The translations under genes were made by a program, and so were the position numbers. 64,000 nt of DNA from Didymella arachidicola. Taxonomy: Eukaryota; Ascomycota; Dothideomycetes; Pleosporales; Didymellaceae. The stretch is from positions 1,860,001 through 1,924,000 of the forward strand of contig CM049989.1 in assembly GCA_016630955.3 (NCBI GenBank), written 5' to 3'. This document shows, one piece after another, positions 1 through 10,908 of the stretch (within the stretch, counting starts at the first letter, position 1; the number at the start of each line of letters is the position of its first letter). The notes under the pieces are model-generated. The model worked only from the letters and a program-made list of their open reading frames with translations, did not search any database and was not told where the DNA came from.

Positions 1-956
1 GAGACATCGAGGGCGCTCGTCAGGTCCTGGGTCGCTCGTTCGAGCAGCTGCCTGGTAACGAAAACCTGTACACACGGGCTGTCGACTTTGAAGCGGATGC
101 CGGCAACTACGAGCAAGCGCGAAGCTTTTTGAAGGTGGCACGAGACTCCGCAGCCACCGATCGCATATTCATGAAATCCGCAGTTCTGGAGCGCCAGCTT
201 GGAGACTTTGAAACCGCAATCGACATCTGCAATCAGGGCCTGCAAAACTGGCCTGGCAGCTGGAAACTCCACGCCATCAAAGGCCAGATCTACGAACAAC
301 TCTCCAAGCTCAAAGAAGCCCAGGAAGCCCTCAGCATCGGCACCCGCGCCGCACCAAAAGCTCCCATGCTATACATCCTCCTCGCCCGCATCCAAGAAAA
401 AACCGGCGCCATCGTCAAAGCCCGCTCCACGCTCGACCGCGGCCGCCAACAGAACCCAAAAACCCCCTCCCTCCTCTGCGAAGCCGTCCGCCTCGAGCGC
501 CGGCGCCCCGACCTCCCCGCCGCGCAAAAAGTAATGGCCACCGCCCTCCAAGAATGCCCCACCTCAGGCCTCCTCTGGGCCGAGAAAATAATGCATCTCG
601 AGCCCCGCACCCAGCGCAAACCCCGCGCCCTCGAAGCCATCAAGAAAGTCGAAAAGGACCCCCTCCTCTTCGTCGTCGTCGCCCGCATCTTCTGGTCCGA
701 GCGCCGCCTCGACAAGGCCGCTACTTGGTTCACAAAGGCGGTGGTCCTGGATCCGGATTTTGGCGATGCGTGGGTTTGGTATTACAAGTTTCTGGAGCAG
801 CATGGGACTGAGGAGAAGAAGGCCGAGGTCATCGCCAAGGCGGCGTTGGCGGAGCCGAAGCATGGGGAGGTGTGGCAGGCTGTGAATAAGGATCCGCGGA
901 ATGCGAGGTTGGGCGTGGAGGAGGTGCTTAAGCTCGCTGCGGCGAAGGCGGAGTAG
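1..956 (+). CDS. PRP6: Pre-mRNA splicing factor Prp6/Prp1, C-terminal part (5' end outside window)
   Basis: The reading frame is open from base 3 to the TAG at 954-956, so about 317 C-terminal residues are present and the gene begins upstream of the window. The protein is a run of degenerate HAT/TPR helical repeats, with blocks such as AVLERQLGDFETAID, IYEQLSKLKEAQEAL and WSERRLDKAATWFTKAVVLD, followed by the Prp6-like tail with DPRNARLG. Prp6 (Prp1 in fission yeast) is the scaffold joining U4/U6 to U5 in the spliceosomal tri-snRNP. The first methionine in frame, at 129, is internal and not a start. No intron is visible in this part. The gene converges on the phosphoketolase. Confidence 0.9.
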   Translation, partial: DIEGARQVLGRSFEQLPGNENLYTRAVDFEADAGNYEQARSFLKVARDSAATDRIFMKSAVLERQLGDFETAIDICNQGLQNWPGSWKLHAIKGQIYEQLSKLKEAQEALSIGTRAAPKAPMLYILLARIQEKTGAIVKARSTLDRGRQQNPKTPSLLCEAVRLERRRPDLPAAQKVMATALQECPTSGLLWAEKIMHLEPRTQRKPRALEAIKKVEKDPLLFVVVARIFWSERRLDKAATWFTKAVVLDPDFGDAWVWYYKFLEQHGTEEKKAEVIAKAALAEPKHGEVWQAVNKDPRNARLGVEEVLKLAAAKAE

Positions 957-1389
957 TGGACTTGTGCCACTTGAGGATTCCGTTTGGAGGTTTGGTGCGA
1001 AGGGGTTGGGTTCGCGTCGTGGAAATACCCTATGGTTGATCAGACATATTATCCAACGATGATCGTTTCTTCTCTGTGCAGATACTCAAAGCGAACTCAC
1101 AAACAATTCACCCATGTACCTAGCATAAACACTATCATCTCGCTATCCTTGGTCAGCCTCATCACGCTCCCTCCCCACCACCACCGAACGAATCTGCTCA
1201 AGAACCCAAGCAGGAAAAAAACGCAAACAAGGATATTTCTTCATTCTGCAGCCACAGGCTGGCAATTTCAAGCAGAGCACCACAATTCCACAACGGTATG
1301 GCTCGCTCGAGACGTGTGTCATGTCATTACTCGCTAACATACATCTAGAAGCCACACAGCCCGAGGCCGGTGCCAACGAAACGATGAAT
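957..1389. other. Intergenic, convergent 3' ends
   Basis: This 433-bp spacer lies between two convergent stop codons and should hold both 3' UTRs and polyadenylation sites. I see no further gene. Confidence 0.6.
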
Positions 1390-3950
1390 CTAAAACGGCC
1401 AAACCCAGTCATCAATCTCCTTGGGATCCAGTCCCTCATGGTAGGAGTAATTCTTCGCCTTGATCTGCTCGTTCAGCATCGCCTCGCGGGCCGCCGCACC
1501 CTTGTTGCCCAACCCCGCAATGCGATCGATGGCGTTGATAGCCAAGCTGTAACGATCAGTACCGTTGCGGATAGCAAGCTCGAGCGGGGTGTCGATATTG
1601 CCTTTTTCCCTGTATCCAGTGACGAGGAGGTTCTGCTGCCCCTTACGGCCGTACGTCAGACGGTGGATCAACCAGGGGTACGAGTGGAAGTTGAAGATGC
1701 AGGGTACGTTGTCTGTGAAGATGGCTTTCCACTCGTGTGCTTGCAGGCCGTGAGGGTGCTCGCTTGCGTCGATTAGTTTGAAGAGGTCGACGACGTTGAC
1801 GAAGCGGATTTTGAGCTGGGGTAGGTGGGTGCGGAGGAGAGCGGTGGCTGCGAGGGCTTCGTGGGTGGAGACGTCGCCGCAGGACGCCATGACTACGTCG
1901 GGCTCCGAGCCCGCGTCGTTGGATGCGAAGTCCCAGATCCCAACGCCCTTTGAGCAATGCTCGATGGCCTGGTCCATGGTGAGGAATTGCAAGTGCTCCT
2001 GCTTGTCTGCGACGATGACGTTGACGTAGTTCTCGCTGCGGAGGCAGTGGTCCATGGTGGAAAGGAGGCAGTTGGCGTCGGGAGGCAGATAGATGCGCAC
2101 GACGTCCGGACTTTTGTTTGCGACGACGTCAAGGAAGCCAGGATCCTGGTGCGTAAAGCCATTATGGTCTTGTCGCCAGACGGTGGCTGTGAGGAGGATG
2201 TTAAGCGACGCAACCTTTTTCCTCCACTCGACTTCGAGGCACTTCTCAATCCACTTGCAGTGCTGGTTTACCATGCTGTCAATGATGTGGATGAAAGGCT
2301 CGTAGCTGTTGAGGAGACCATGTCGTCCCGACAAGATGTAGCCTTCGAGCCATCCCTGCAGTCGTTAGAACCTGAAGTCGAATAGATGTCAGTCTGTACA
2401 TACCTCAACAGTGTGCTCGGAGAGCATCTCCATAACACGTCCATCGAAGGCGAGATTGCCGCCGTCTTTGTCCTCCTCAAAATAATCAGCCAGCCAAACC
2501 TTCTTGCCGGCCTCGTAGATCTTGTCGAGTTTGTTAGATTGCGTCTCATCAGGACCGAAGACACGGAAGTCTTTCATATTTTGAGCGACAACATCGCGCA
2601 GGAAGGCTGCGAAATTGGCCATGCTGCCCATCTTCGATACACCGCCCTTCCTCACCTCGACGCCGTAATTACGGAAGTCTGGAACATGCAGCTTCTTTTT
2701 GAGGAGCCCGCCGTTTGCGACAGGGTTAGCGCTCATACGCTTGTTGCCTTTAGGTGCCAGCTCCCTTAGCTCAGGAATGAGCTTGCCGTCCTTGTCGAAC
2801 TTCTTCTCGGGCTCGTAGCTGCGCATCCATTGCTCAAGCTTCTTAAGACTCTCATTGCTGGTAAGAACATCGGTGATGGGAACCTGATGAGCGCGCCAAA
2901 AGCCTTCAGAGTAATGATCCCCGATCTTGCGGGGACCAGTCCAGCCCTTGGGTGTGCGAAGGACGATCATGGGCCAACGAGGCCTGAAAGCCTTTCCGGA
3001 GTCGCGAGCCTCCTTCTGATATTCCCTGATCTTTGTCACGCAGCGTTCGAGCGTAGCGGCCATAGCCTGGTGCATCGAGGGCAGGTCGCTTCCCTCTACA
3101 AAGTAGGGCGTCCAACCGTAACCGACGAAAAGAGCCTCAAGCTCCTTGTGGCTGACACGCGAGAGAACCGTAGGGTTGTTGATCTGTGACATTAGCAAAT
3201 TGATCGCTCAAGTCGTGGATTGAGGCTTACCTTGTAGCCATTCAAGTGGAGGACAGGTAGTACAGCTCCGTCGGTGATCGGGTTGAGGAATTTGGTAGAG
3301 TGCCAGCTGGTAGCCAAAGGACCGGTCTCGGACTCACCGTCACCGACCATCGTAAGCGCAATGAGGTCTGGGTGATCAAAGACTGCACCAAAAGCGTGCG
3401 AGATTGAGTATCCTAGCTCTCCACCCTCGTGCAAACTGCCCGGAGTCTCGGGAGTAGCGTGCGAACCGATACCACCAGGGAATGAGAAGTATTTGAAGAA
3501 TCTCCTCAGGCCCTCCTCATCCTCCTTCTTGTCAGGGTAGACCTCCGAGTAAACGCCTTCGAGGTAAGAGTTTGAGAGGACTGCGGGTGCACCGTGCCCG
3601 GGACCAGAAATGAAGAGAGCGTCGAGGTCATACTTCTTGATCAAGCGATTCATGTGGATGTATGTAAATGATTGACCAGCGTCAGATCCCCAGTGGCCCA
3701 AGAGGCGGCGTTTAAGATGCTCCACTGTCAAGGGGTCACGCAGGAGAGGATTCCTTCGCAGGTAGATCATGCCCAAGCACATGTACATGGAGGCGTTGAA
3801 GTAATCGGTCATTAGGCGTACCTCGTCATCGGTAAGTGGTGTCTCGTTGACAGAGGATCTAGCGACGCCAAATGGCGACAAGCTCAGGTGTTCGACATCC
3901 TCGGTGAGCTTCTCAGGCTCAGGAGCTGCGGCGGGTATCATTGCGTCCAT
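1390..3950 (-). CDS. Xylulose-5-phosphate/fructose-6-phosphate phosphoketolase
   Basis: Three exons, 3950-3231, 3183-2404 and 2355-1390, join in phase 0 across two introns of 47 and 48 nt to give 821 residues, the usual length of the XFP family. The enzyme is a thiamine-diphosphate protein that cleaves xylulose 5-phosphate (and often fructose 6-phosphate) with phosphate to give acetyl phosphate and an aldose phosphate. The sequence shows the XFP signatures ISGPGHGAPA, the diphosphate-binding block MVGDGESETGPLATSWHS near residue 200, FGPDETQSNKLD, and the C-terminal domain ending DDWVWPF. The donor after LNGYK and the acceptor before INNPTVLSR restore the family alignment. The start at 3950 gives MDAMIPAA. 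The protein is predicted cytosolic because no signal peptide is visible. The gene looks intact. Confidence 0.95.
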
Positions 3951-5262
3951 GGTTGCTGTTATTGTTCAGGATGCGACAGGCGGACGCGTGCCTTTAACTT
4001 TCTATGTGGAGACGCGCCTGCTATGATGTAACCAAGCTGGCGGATGCCTCGGAAGTTCAGTTTGTTGGGGAGCTTGAGGAAGATTTGAGAGCTTCAATGT
4101 GGCATACACCGTCAATGGAGAACTGAGGAAAAGCTAATTTGGCACAAGAGGCTGCGCCATGGGCTTTCAGCCTTTATGAGAGAACCATCGCGGCCAGTTG
4201 CGACCGTTGAGAGCTGTCAGCGGAAAACTCTCCTGATCCATTGTTCTTGCTATGCCATTGGACATTGGGGGTCCTAGCACCGCGCCTGCGACAACATTTC
4301 ATCATGAGGTGAGGTTTCCGTCGAATTGGAGCTGTTTGTTGTTTGCGTGCCTTGCTGCGTCATGATAGCACGATGACCTGATGCATCAAAATGCCCCACG
4401 TCCATCGCGCTAAGACCTCTTTCGCGTCTGCCGCGTTCCTGATTTGCAGCGGCGCATCACCAAAACGTCAGAGCTTCATTTGCCCCTCCAAATATCTGCC
4501 CATCGCCTCATCGTGATCGCGGCGACACCGAGCTTGCCTGCCCGAGCATTCTTATCTCACAAGATGAAACGAAATAGACGGCCGCCTCGGCCTCACAGAA
4601 ATCGTACGTATGCCACCCAACAAGATGCCTCGACTGTATTGATCGCCAGTGACGTTGGCGCTTCCGGCTGCCCCACTCCGTTTGTGGTAGGGACCGAGAT
4701 CCGAGCCGACTTTGTGGCTGATTGAGATGTCTGACCAAGTGGCTGGTGCTCTCCAACTTCTTCCTACTGATCTGTGTAAATTGTTGCATTAGTCAATAGA
4801 AACGTCTGTATCGCTGGAACCGAACAACAGCAAATTAGCTAGGAGTGCGTACGCCCAAGGACCGAAGCACGAACAACGACTGAACTGCTTATGGTGAAAA
4901 GGAGGCTTCCAAACTTGCGATACTATGGAGCCTTCAGTTCTTTCCGCATCTTATAGTAGTCTTTTGGCTGAGTATCCCGCTATATTATCACATCTGGCTT
5001 TCGTACCATCATATTTCAGGCTCGCAGAACCACTGGCAAACGCTTCATATTCCACCGAATTCACTTCGTAACTGCCAGGAAGAGTGCCCGCCATCCCTTC
5101 ATCACAGGTAGTGCCAACAGCAGGAGCCACAGACGGGTTCAAACTGCCAGAATCGCCTCCTGCACATGATCAATGGGGCATCGACAGTTGTATCACCAAT
5201 GCATGCATTGCAACTCCATAATACGCGTACAAAAAGCATTTCAAGAAGAGCTAAAACGATTA
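3951..5262. other. Intergenic region upstream of phosphoketolase
   Basis: About 1.3 kb separates the phosphoketolase start from the first transposon. It contains the phosphoketolase promoter. Short open frames on both strands (for example near 4444-4789) have no recognisable domain and overlap one another, so I assign no gene. Confidence 0.5.
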
Positions 5263-5321
5263 ACGTAAAGCACCATCGAGGCGGCCACACCATCGAACCG
5301 GCCACTTTTCCTTGGCACTGC
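5263..5321 (+). repeat. Left terminal inverted repeat, transposon 1
   Basis: A 59-bp terminal repeat beginning ACGTAAAGCACC and ending TTGGCACTGC. It matches the reverse complement of 7053-7111 at every base I compared. The TA at 5261-5262 is the target duplication. Confidence 0.93.
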
Positions 5322-5345
5322 GAACACCACGTACAATACAAGCAA

Positions 5346-7031
5346 TTACTCACTCCCCTCTAGTGTACCTGCGTACGAAGCACTTGCATTAGATGTAGAA
5401 TCTTCCTCTGCATCTTTCTGGCACGTACGCGCGTTGCGCCCAGTCTTTCCACAGTTGCCACAGTGCCGTTGACCTGGTTGTGCTCTTTCATGACTACTCC
5501 CAACACGCGCTCTTTTTAACACCGTACAAGCTGCAGCTGCGCTTTCAGCCATAGAGGCTGCTACTTCACCATACTCTATTGTACCACCATGCTGGATCTG
5601 CTTTCTTTTCCGGGTTTTGCGCTTAGTAAGTACTGCTACCTGCTCTTCAAGCTCACGGATGCGAGCTGCTTGTACAACATTCTCATGTAGCATAAGCTTA
5701 CCACCTTTTACAAGCTTTGCAAACCCCTCTCTTGCTACTTCAGGTGATTGTACAATAGCTTTCCTTACAAGCCTTGCCTGTGACCCAAATTCATGTGAAT
5801 TGCTTGGTGTTTGGGATTGCCACGGTGTTTCTAGTAGGGGTACTGGTGGTGGCGTACGAATCTGAACATCTAGGCGATCCAAGACACGCTGCGCGTCGAT
5901 AGGCACAAGCCCTGAAGCCTTAAAGGCCTTCTTGCAGTTCTTGTACGTAAACACGTCGAAAAACGCGTCCCTAAAGGCTGGAAGGAAGCCTTCTTTGTTA
6001 ATGTAGAAGACGCGTCGGGATGCCAAGGCTCGTACGCGTTGAGAGTACTTCAGTTTCAACGGTGAGAAACACACCACATCAAGTGGCTGGAGGATGTGCG
6101 ATGAGTGAGCAGGCATACAAAGGGTAAGGATCATGTTTTCCAGGCAGTAGTCCTTAAAATCCTGGTTAAGGTGGCTCTCATGGCCGTCCAAAATGAGCAG
6201 CCTGTACGAGCCCTTCTGACGCGCCTTTGTATGCTGGTCAAAGTGCTTCAACCACTCCAGGCCGAGCTGATTGTTCGTCCATCCGTTCTCAGAGACAGAG
6301 AGCTTCTAGTCGTACAGTATGTTAGTCTCCTCATACCAGGCAGAGATGTGTACGCGCCCTTTGTAGATGATAAAGGGTGGAATAGCATACCCAGCAGCAC
6401 AGATGCTCTGGATAGCTGTAACCCACTCCCGATCACCTGGCTGGACGAGATTTGGTCTCGTACGTCTCTCTGAACCTGTAACAACCTTCATTGAGCCAAT
6501 AATTCCCATCTGGAAGCCGGTCTTATCAAAGTTGTGGATGTCATCATCCTGGACCCCATACTTGTCTTTTGTGTCCTGTACGAGCTGAAACCAGGCGCTG
6601 ATAACTGCTGGATCCTCCTGGAGTATTCTCTGGCGATCCTTTGCTCGATTGAAGGCCATTTTGAGCTTCTCTGTACGCTGGACGAATCGCTCTGCCCAGT
6701 TCTTGCCAACAGGTGTCCCACCACGTACAGCCAGAAGTTTATCTGCAATATCTACCACCTCAGAGAGCCGGGGGGCAAATCCACGCGCGTCAAGGTCGAG
6801 CATGTATCGTACGATTGTTTGCTCTTCAGATACAGAGAGCTTCTGCCTGTTTGGTGGTGCCTCTTATCGAAGTCTGATTTCGTGCAGCCGATTAGAGAGC
6901 CGTTGATGACGTATGTTGTAGGCTGCAGCAGCGCGTCGCACGCTTTGAAACTGTCCCTTAGTGTACGCCTGAAGAGCAAGAATAATTCTGCCTTCTTGTT
7001 GAGTTAATTCTTGCTTATGTTGTTCTTGCAT
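5346..7031 (-). pseudogene. Pogo/Fot1-type transposase with two nonsense codons
   Basis: A single minus-strand frame runs from ATG 7031 to TAA 5346-5348 without frameshift, about 562 codons. It is interrupted by TAA at 6864-6866 and TAG at 6306-6308. Domains in order are an N-terminal pipsqueak-type helix-turn-helix, a CENP-B/Tc5 helix-turn-helix (around PVGKNWAERFVQR), a DDE_1 catalytic core with HNFDKTGF, LLILDGHESH and LQPLDVVCF carrying the three Asp residues, and a C-terminal zinc knuckle (CGNCGKTGRNARTC). Compared with the intact relative at 14828-16453, the TAG replaces a Trp codon and the TAA lies where a Gln/His is expected. Both changes are C-to-T transitions in CpA context on one strand or the other, as RIP makes. 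Confidence 0.88.
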
Positions 7032-7052
7032 GTTGTGTTGTACGGAAAAGTT

Positions 7053-7111
7053 GCAGTGCCAAGGAAAAGTGGCCGGTTCGATGGTGTGGCCGCCTCGATG
7101 GTGCTTTACGT
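7053..7111 (-). repeat. Right terminal inverted repeat, transposon 1
   Basis: Inverted copy of 5263-5321, followed by the TA target duplication at 7112-7113. Confidence 0.93.
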
Positions 7112-7562
7112 TATCCTCCTTCAAGTCTTTTGCCAATTAGTACAAGTGCACCTGTCCAGGCACTCCTGACCTTGTTTTGAACAATCATCGCTTCAGTCAA
7201 AGTGCGGTCGAGACAGACATAGGAACTCGGACCTATGTAGTGCTTTACTTGGATCTCATGAAGTGAATCTGTAGATTCTGTATGTCGGACCCATGAAATA
7301 CTGATAATTTAGCCGTTAATTTGAGGAAAGGTTATGTTTACGTCTTTCAGTGCTATAGATATTGTGTGATCGAACCAAGGGGTATGCTTAAGCATCTAGC
7401 GAATGCTTCTTACAGGAAAGAATAGAGTAGACTAGGAAATCCATGTGAGGGTAGACTTAGGAAGATGAACGTCATCATTCCTGTCTTTGCTACGTGTGCA
7501 TACTGAACATATCTTGATCCGCTTGTTCGAGCCGCGGATGCATGATACTGCCGCTTGAGACG

Positions 7563-7868
7563 CTACGAAGTTTGCAATTCAGGTACACGCGTCTTCAAAA
7601 CTGTGTTATACTTCTCTACATCCGTCCAGTATGTAAGCTGAATTTCCCCATCGCAATAAGCTGTGAAAGACATTTGAAATGCTTTCGGCCCACCAAATAC
7701 CGTTTGATCGGACCATAAACTTTCTGGCCTGTTAAATAACACCTCAAGTCGGCCCAGATGTAGACGTGGTAATACCTGGACGACTATCATCTTATCAAGT
7801 AAAGATATTATCTCAAACTCCCCTAATATCAGCGGTGGAAGAACTTGGAATCGGACTTCATCTGGCAT
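7563..7868 (-). CDS. Hypothetical protein or exon, 101 aa
   Basis: An ATG-initiated minus-strand frame encodes 101 residues with protein-like composition (MPDEVRFQVLPPL near the start, GEIQLTYWTDVEK near the end). There is no signal peptide, membrane segment or domain I recognise. It sits in the decayed island between a dead transposon and a recombinase relic, so it may be an orphan exon of a lost gene. The amino-acid balance is the only evidence for coding. Confidence 0.25.
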   Translation of the reverse strand: MPDEVRFQVLPPLILGEFEIISLLDKMIVVQVLPRLHLGRLEVLFNRPESLWSDQTVFGGPKAFQMSFTAYCDGEIQLTYWTDVEKYNTVLKTRVPELQTS

Positions 7869-8256
7869 GGTAGTTTCATCGGAATTCAGTCAAGTAGAGC
7901 AAAGGACCGACTGATCCTATCGATAGCAGCAATTTGGCCCGAATTTCAATCAATGAAAAATCACTACTTTAAGACCATTTAAGAGTGATTTGTTATACCG
8001 CGACATATGGCACCATGCTAGGTCATATTCTTGTACGTTAAAAGACCACAGAAGTGTGGATCTACGCAATCATGTAGACCGAACTATCGTCAGGAGGATC
8101 TCTGGCAAACTTGCTGAGCCATCTGTAGCGCAAGCTCTAAGACAGTCACTTGGACTTAACAAGACTGGGGGAAAGCGGAAAGAAAGCCTGAATGAGCATG
8201 AATGACAGGAGCATATTTGAAATAATATTATATTATAATAAGTCTTAGCAACTTTC

Positions 8257-8300
8257 ACATACGACCATAGGACGTTGAAAACAAGTTCTCTTGTCCGATC
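8257..8300 (+). pseudogene. 5S rRNA relic, 5' part
   Basis: The sequence begins ACATACGACCATAGG, the conserved 5' end of fungal 5S rRNA, and continues with GAAAACAAGTTCTCTTGTCCGATC, a diverged match to the following GAAAACAGGGCTTCCCGTCCGCTC. Similarity fades after about 44 nt, so the internal promoter and 3' half are missing. Dispersed 5S genes and truncated copies are usual in filamentous ascomycetes. Confidence 0.65.
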
Positions 8301-8634
8301 CGCCGTCTGTCGTGGTACTGTTTTGAGGATGCCGTGGTATGCCTTCCCGTTTTCGGTAACCATGCCTCGCAACCAGCTAAGCTCTATTTAGACTATTTTG
8401 CTTCCTCTCTCTTTGCCGCAGAACACTAAACTGAAGACATATTCCTGGTCTGTGTGCCTTACGAAACGCCGACTACCGACGAAGTCATGCTGTGGACTAC
8501 GATAAATGATTGGCGCCCACCTTCTCGCAATAGCACATTCCCTACTGCCTACTCCCCATCACTCTGGCATCACACTAGCCAACGCGCAATAACAAAGAAA
8601 CATTGTCTCTACTGTTGCTGGACCTGACCATAAA

Positions 8635-9880
8635 ATGCTAAAGGCGGCCAGGCTAATTAATCTCGAGGATCTCAAGAAGCGTGCTCAGCAAGAAATCGCT
8701 CCTCAACCTGTCAGCTCTGAGGATATTAAGAGAACCTTGGTGAAATCCAGTCATGACTCTTACATCTTCACGATGGAGATGTGGTCGCGGTAAGCCTCAC
8801 ATAACGTAGCTAGGATTGAATTGATTGCTGACTGACGGCTAAGCTTCTCGGAAGAGGTTTTGGAGAAGCCAATGCTTCAGCAACGTTTTACAGAGGCACC
8901 TACGACTTTCTAGATCAAATGTTTCCTCAAGTGGTTTGCTTAAACACGTACTGGTCTCTTGGAAGATTACATCACTGATACAACCCTCGTCAATCGCTTC
9001 AACGGCCTAAAGCGTGCCATCAAGATCCACACACGTTACTAATACACCCAAGTGCAGAACCAGGAGATTCTTAATTTTGTTAAAAAGGATCTTATCCCAC
9101 AAGGCATTCTATTAACAAACGCTCGCCCTAAGCCACTTGCGCCTGTCGCGGTTGCTAAAGACATCATCAAGTTCCTCTTCGCTAGCGACGAATATGAGCA
9201 TCTACACCCTCGCATACGCAACCAGATGGCTTTTGCTATTCAACTCTTGCTTCTTGTTGGCGTTCGACCTGGAGAAGTTGTTGAGTCAGATGCATGGTAT
9301 CGAACTAACGAAGGGCTGCTTTACAAAGACATTGAACTTGTCCGCTTATTGAACAACAACCATTCCGGGTGGCGTCTTCACGTCAAGCTAAGGAACCGAA
9401 AGGGACATCGAGAGTACAAGAAACACGCGTATGCCATAACAGCTTGCTACTTTCTATTCTCAATAAGGGCCAACTCAAGATAGACCTGTCATGACGCTGT
9501 GTGAAGAGCCGCGTATGAGATATATGTGCCCTGTGACATGGTTCCTGTCGCTTGCCTTTGCAGACGGAGTATTCTAGGACTTGAATTCTTTCAACGACCT
9601 GGAAACTGCAAAACCTATTGCAGGTAATTTGCTTTACAGGGCCAAGTATAGGTCCGAGTTTCTGGAGCGTCCGGTCATGAGGGGGATGCGGGCTGATAAA
9701 TTAATGTCCGAAACCCGCATATGGACGTACAATTGTTTCAAATTAGCATTGAAAGGAGCTGGTAAGAGAGCTGGCTATCAAGAAAACCTTAGCGCGTATT
9801 GTTTCAGGCGCGCCTTTGCCCACGCTGTCGAAGGCGAGTTGGTACTACACACTGATGAAGTTAGGCTAAGACCTATTTAG
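8635..9880 (+). pseudogene. DUF3435 tyrosine-recombinase-like gene, broken
   Basis: Pieces of a DUF3435 (Pfam family of fungal tyrosine-recombinase-like proteins) lie in order. They are an N-terminal exon from ATG 8635 with a likely intron at about 8790-8842, a block with LLLVGVRPGEVVES and GLLYKDIELVRL (the Arg of the first catalytic box), CPVTWFLSLAFADGVF, and a C-terminal block ending NLSAYCFRRAFAHAVEGE, where the second catalytic region lies. The frame is broken by TAA after KIHTRY just before 9052, by a frame change between about 9480 and 9491, and by TAG after ADGVF near 9577. The same domain defines the captain recombinases of Starship elements, but the family is broader and no Starship borders are visible. 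Confidence 0.65.
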
Positions 9881-10908
9881 GGGAAGCTACAGCCACACAG
9901 CGCAGGTAACTTCTTTTCACGACATCTATTATTAGGTGTCAGTGACTATCGTTCAACCGCATGGAAAGAGAGGATTACCTATCGCAGGATTTGATTATGG
10001 AAGAGGTCATGTTGGCGCTGTGAGTCCCTACGCAATGGCCTTCGATGTCTCTCGGAGTACGCTCAGTAATTGTTAGACGATTCAGCAGCGGCTCGAGGGT
10101 GACTTAGTACTTCGCATGTTAGCGCTATTTGGGTAACTGGTCACTTGCATGCTGACAGGGGCCACCAGTCGGTGCAGAAACGACCCGTTCCCAACGCCGT
10201 TCTGGTCTGGTGCCCCGTGTTTTGGGAGGACGGTACGTTGGCCACCGATCTGCCATTCTTTTGATTTGTGCACAGCGCGTCTATATCGTAAATGGAGCGT
10301 GACTCATGTCCAGATCTCTTGAGCACTACTAAGAATATTGGCACAGCAGCGTTGAATTAGGGACGTTGTCTTATAAGCGACACTAGAAAAGTATATATAT
10401 AAATTTTGCCTTCCTAGCTAGCGCACAGCTTCATCTCCTGTGCTCTGCAGCAATTGCAGTATTGGCATGAATTGCAGGTGGTATAGTAAGCAGGGGCGTA
10501 GTCGAAGAAGGAGTGATTGTGGTTTGTGGGGGTTTGGCTGAGCGATATGTCATCCCACTGACGACTTCTCGGTCGAGTCGGAGGGAATCGAAGTATTGCT
10601 TGCCTCAGCTCGAGATACGCACTGGAGACTGAGGACAAGCTCAAGCAAGAAGTGTGCAGATTATAAACACTTACTATGTCTGCTCTTCGCGCAGGTACGA
10701 GCTGGTGTGTACTTTCCCCTGTTGAAGTGCGCTGAAGTATCATTGACTGTTGCGATGCACAACTGTATGCCTTATAATCTTTCTTATGGCTGTTGGAAGA
10801 GCCGTGACGATCTGATTTATACTCTTGGAAGCTATCAGCTAGGTAGTCCTTAGCTTTGAATGGTAGACATCCTATCATGGGTTGCAGCAAACCCGAAAAC
10901 CGTTCAAG
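9881..10908. other. Gene-poor spacer
   Basis: About 1 kb. A 158-codon minus-strand frame at 10414-10890 is open, but a competing frame over the same bases ends in a Thr/Pro-rich stretch. Neither has a recognisable domain, so I do not call a gene. Confidence 0.4.

Larger units (their letters stand above)
5263..7111 (-). mobile_element. Fot1/pogo-like DNA transposon, inactivated
   Basis: This 1849-bp element is bounded by perfect 59-bp terminal inverted repeats (5263-5321 and 7053-7111) that begin ACGTAAAGCACC. It is flanked on both sides by TA (5261-5262 and 7112-7113), the target duplication of Tc1/mariner/pogo elements. It carries one transposase frame on the minus strand, broken by two in-frame stops. 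Size, TA duplication, DDE signature and long repeats fit the fungal Fot1 branch of pogo. The repeats remain identical although the coding region is damaged, which suggests recent insertion followed by mutation rather than long decay. Confidence 0.9.
7114..8634. other. Gene-poor spacer in the decayed island
   Basis: About 1.5 kb of moderately AT-rich DNA. The only items I can support are a doubtful 101-aa open frame (7563-7868, minus) and a 5S rRNA relic (8257-8300), both listed separately. Confidence 0.5.

Noticed and set aside
10414..10890. 158-codon minus-strand frame as a gene
   Set aside because: A second frame over the same DNA is equally open and neither shows a domain or splice support.
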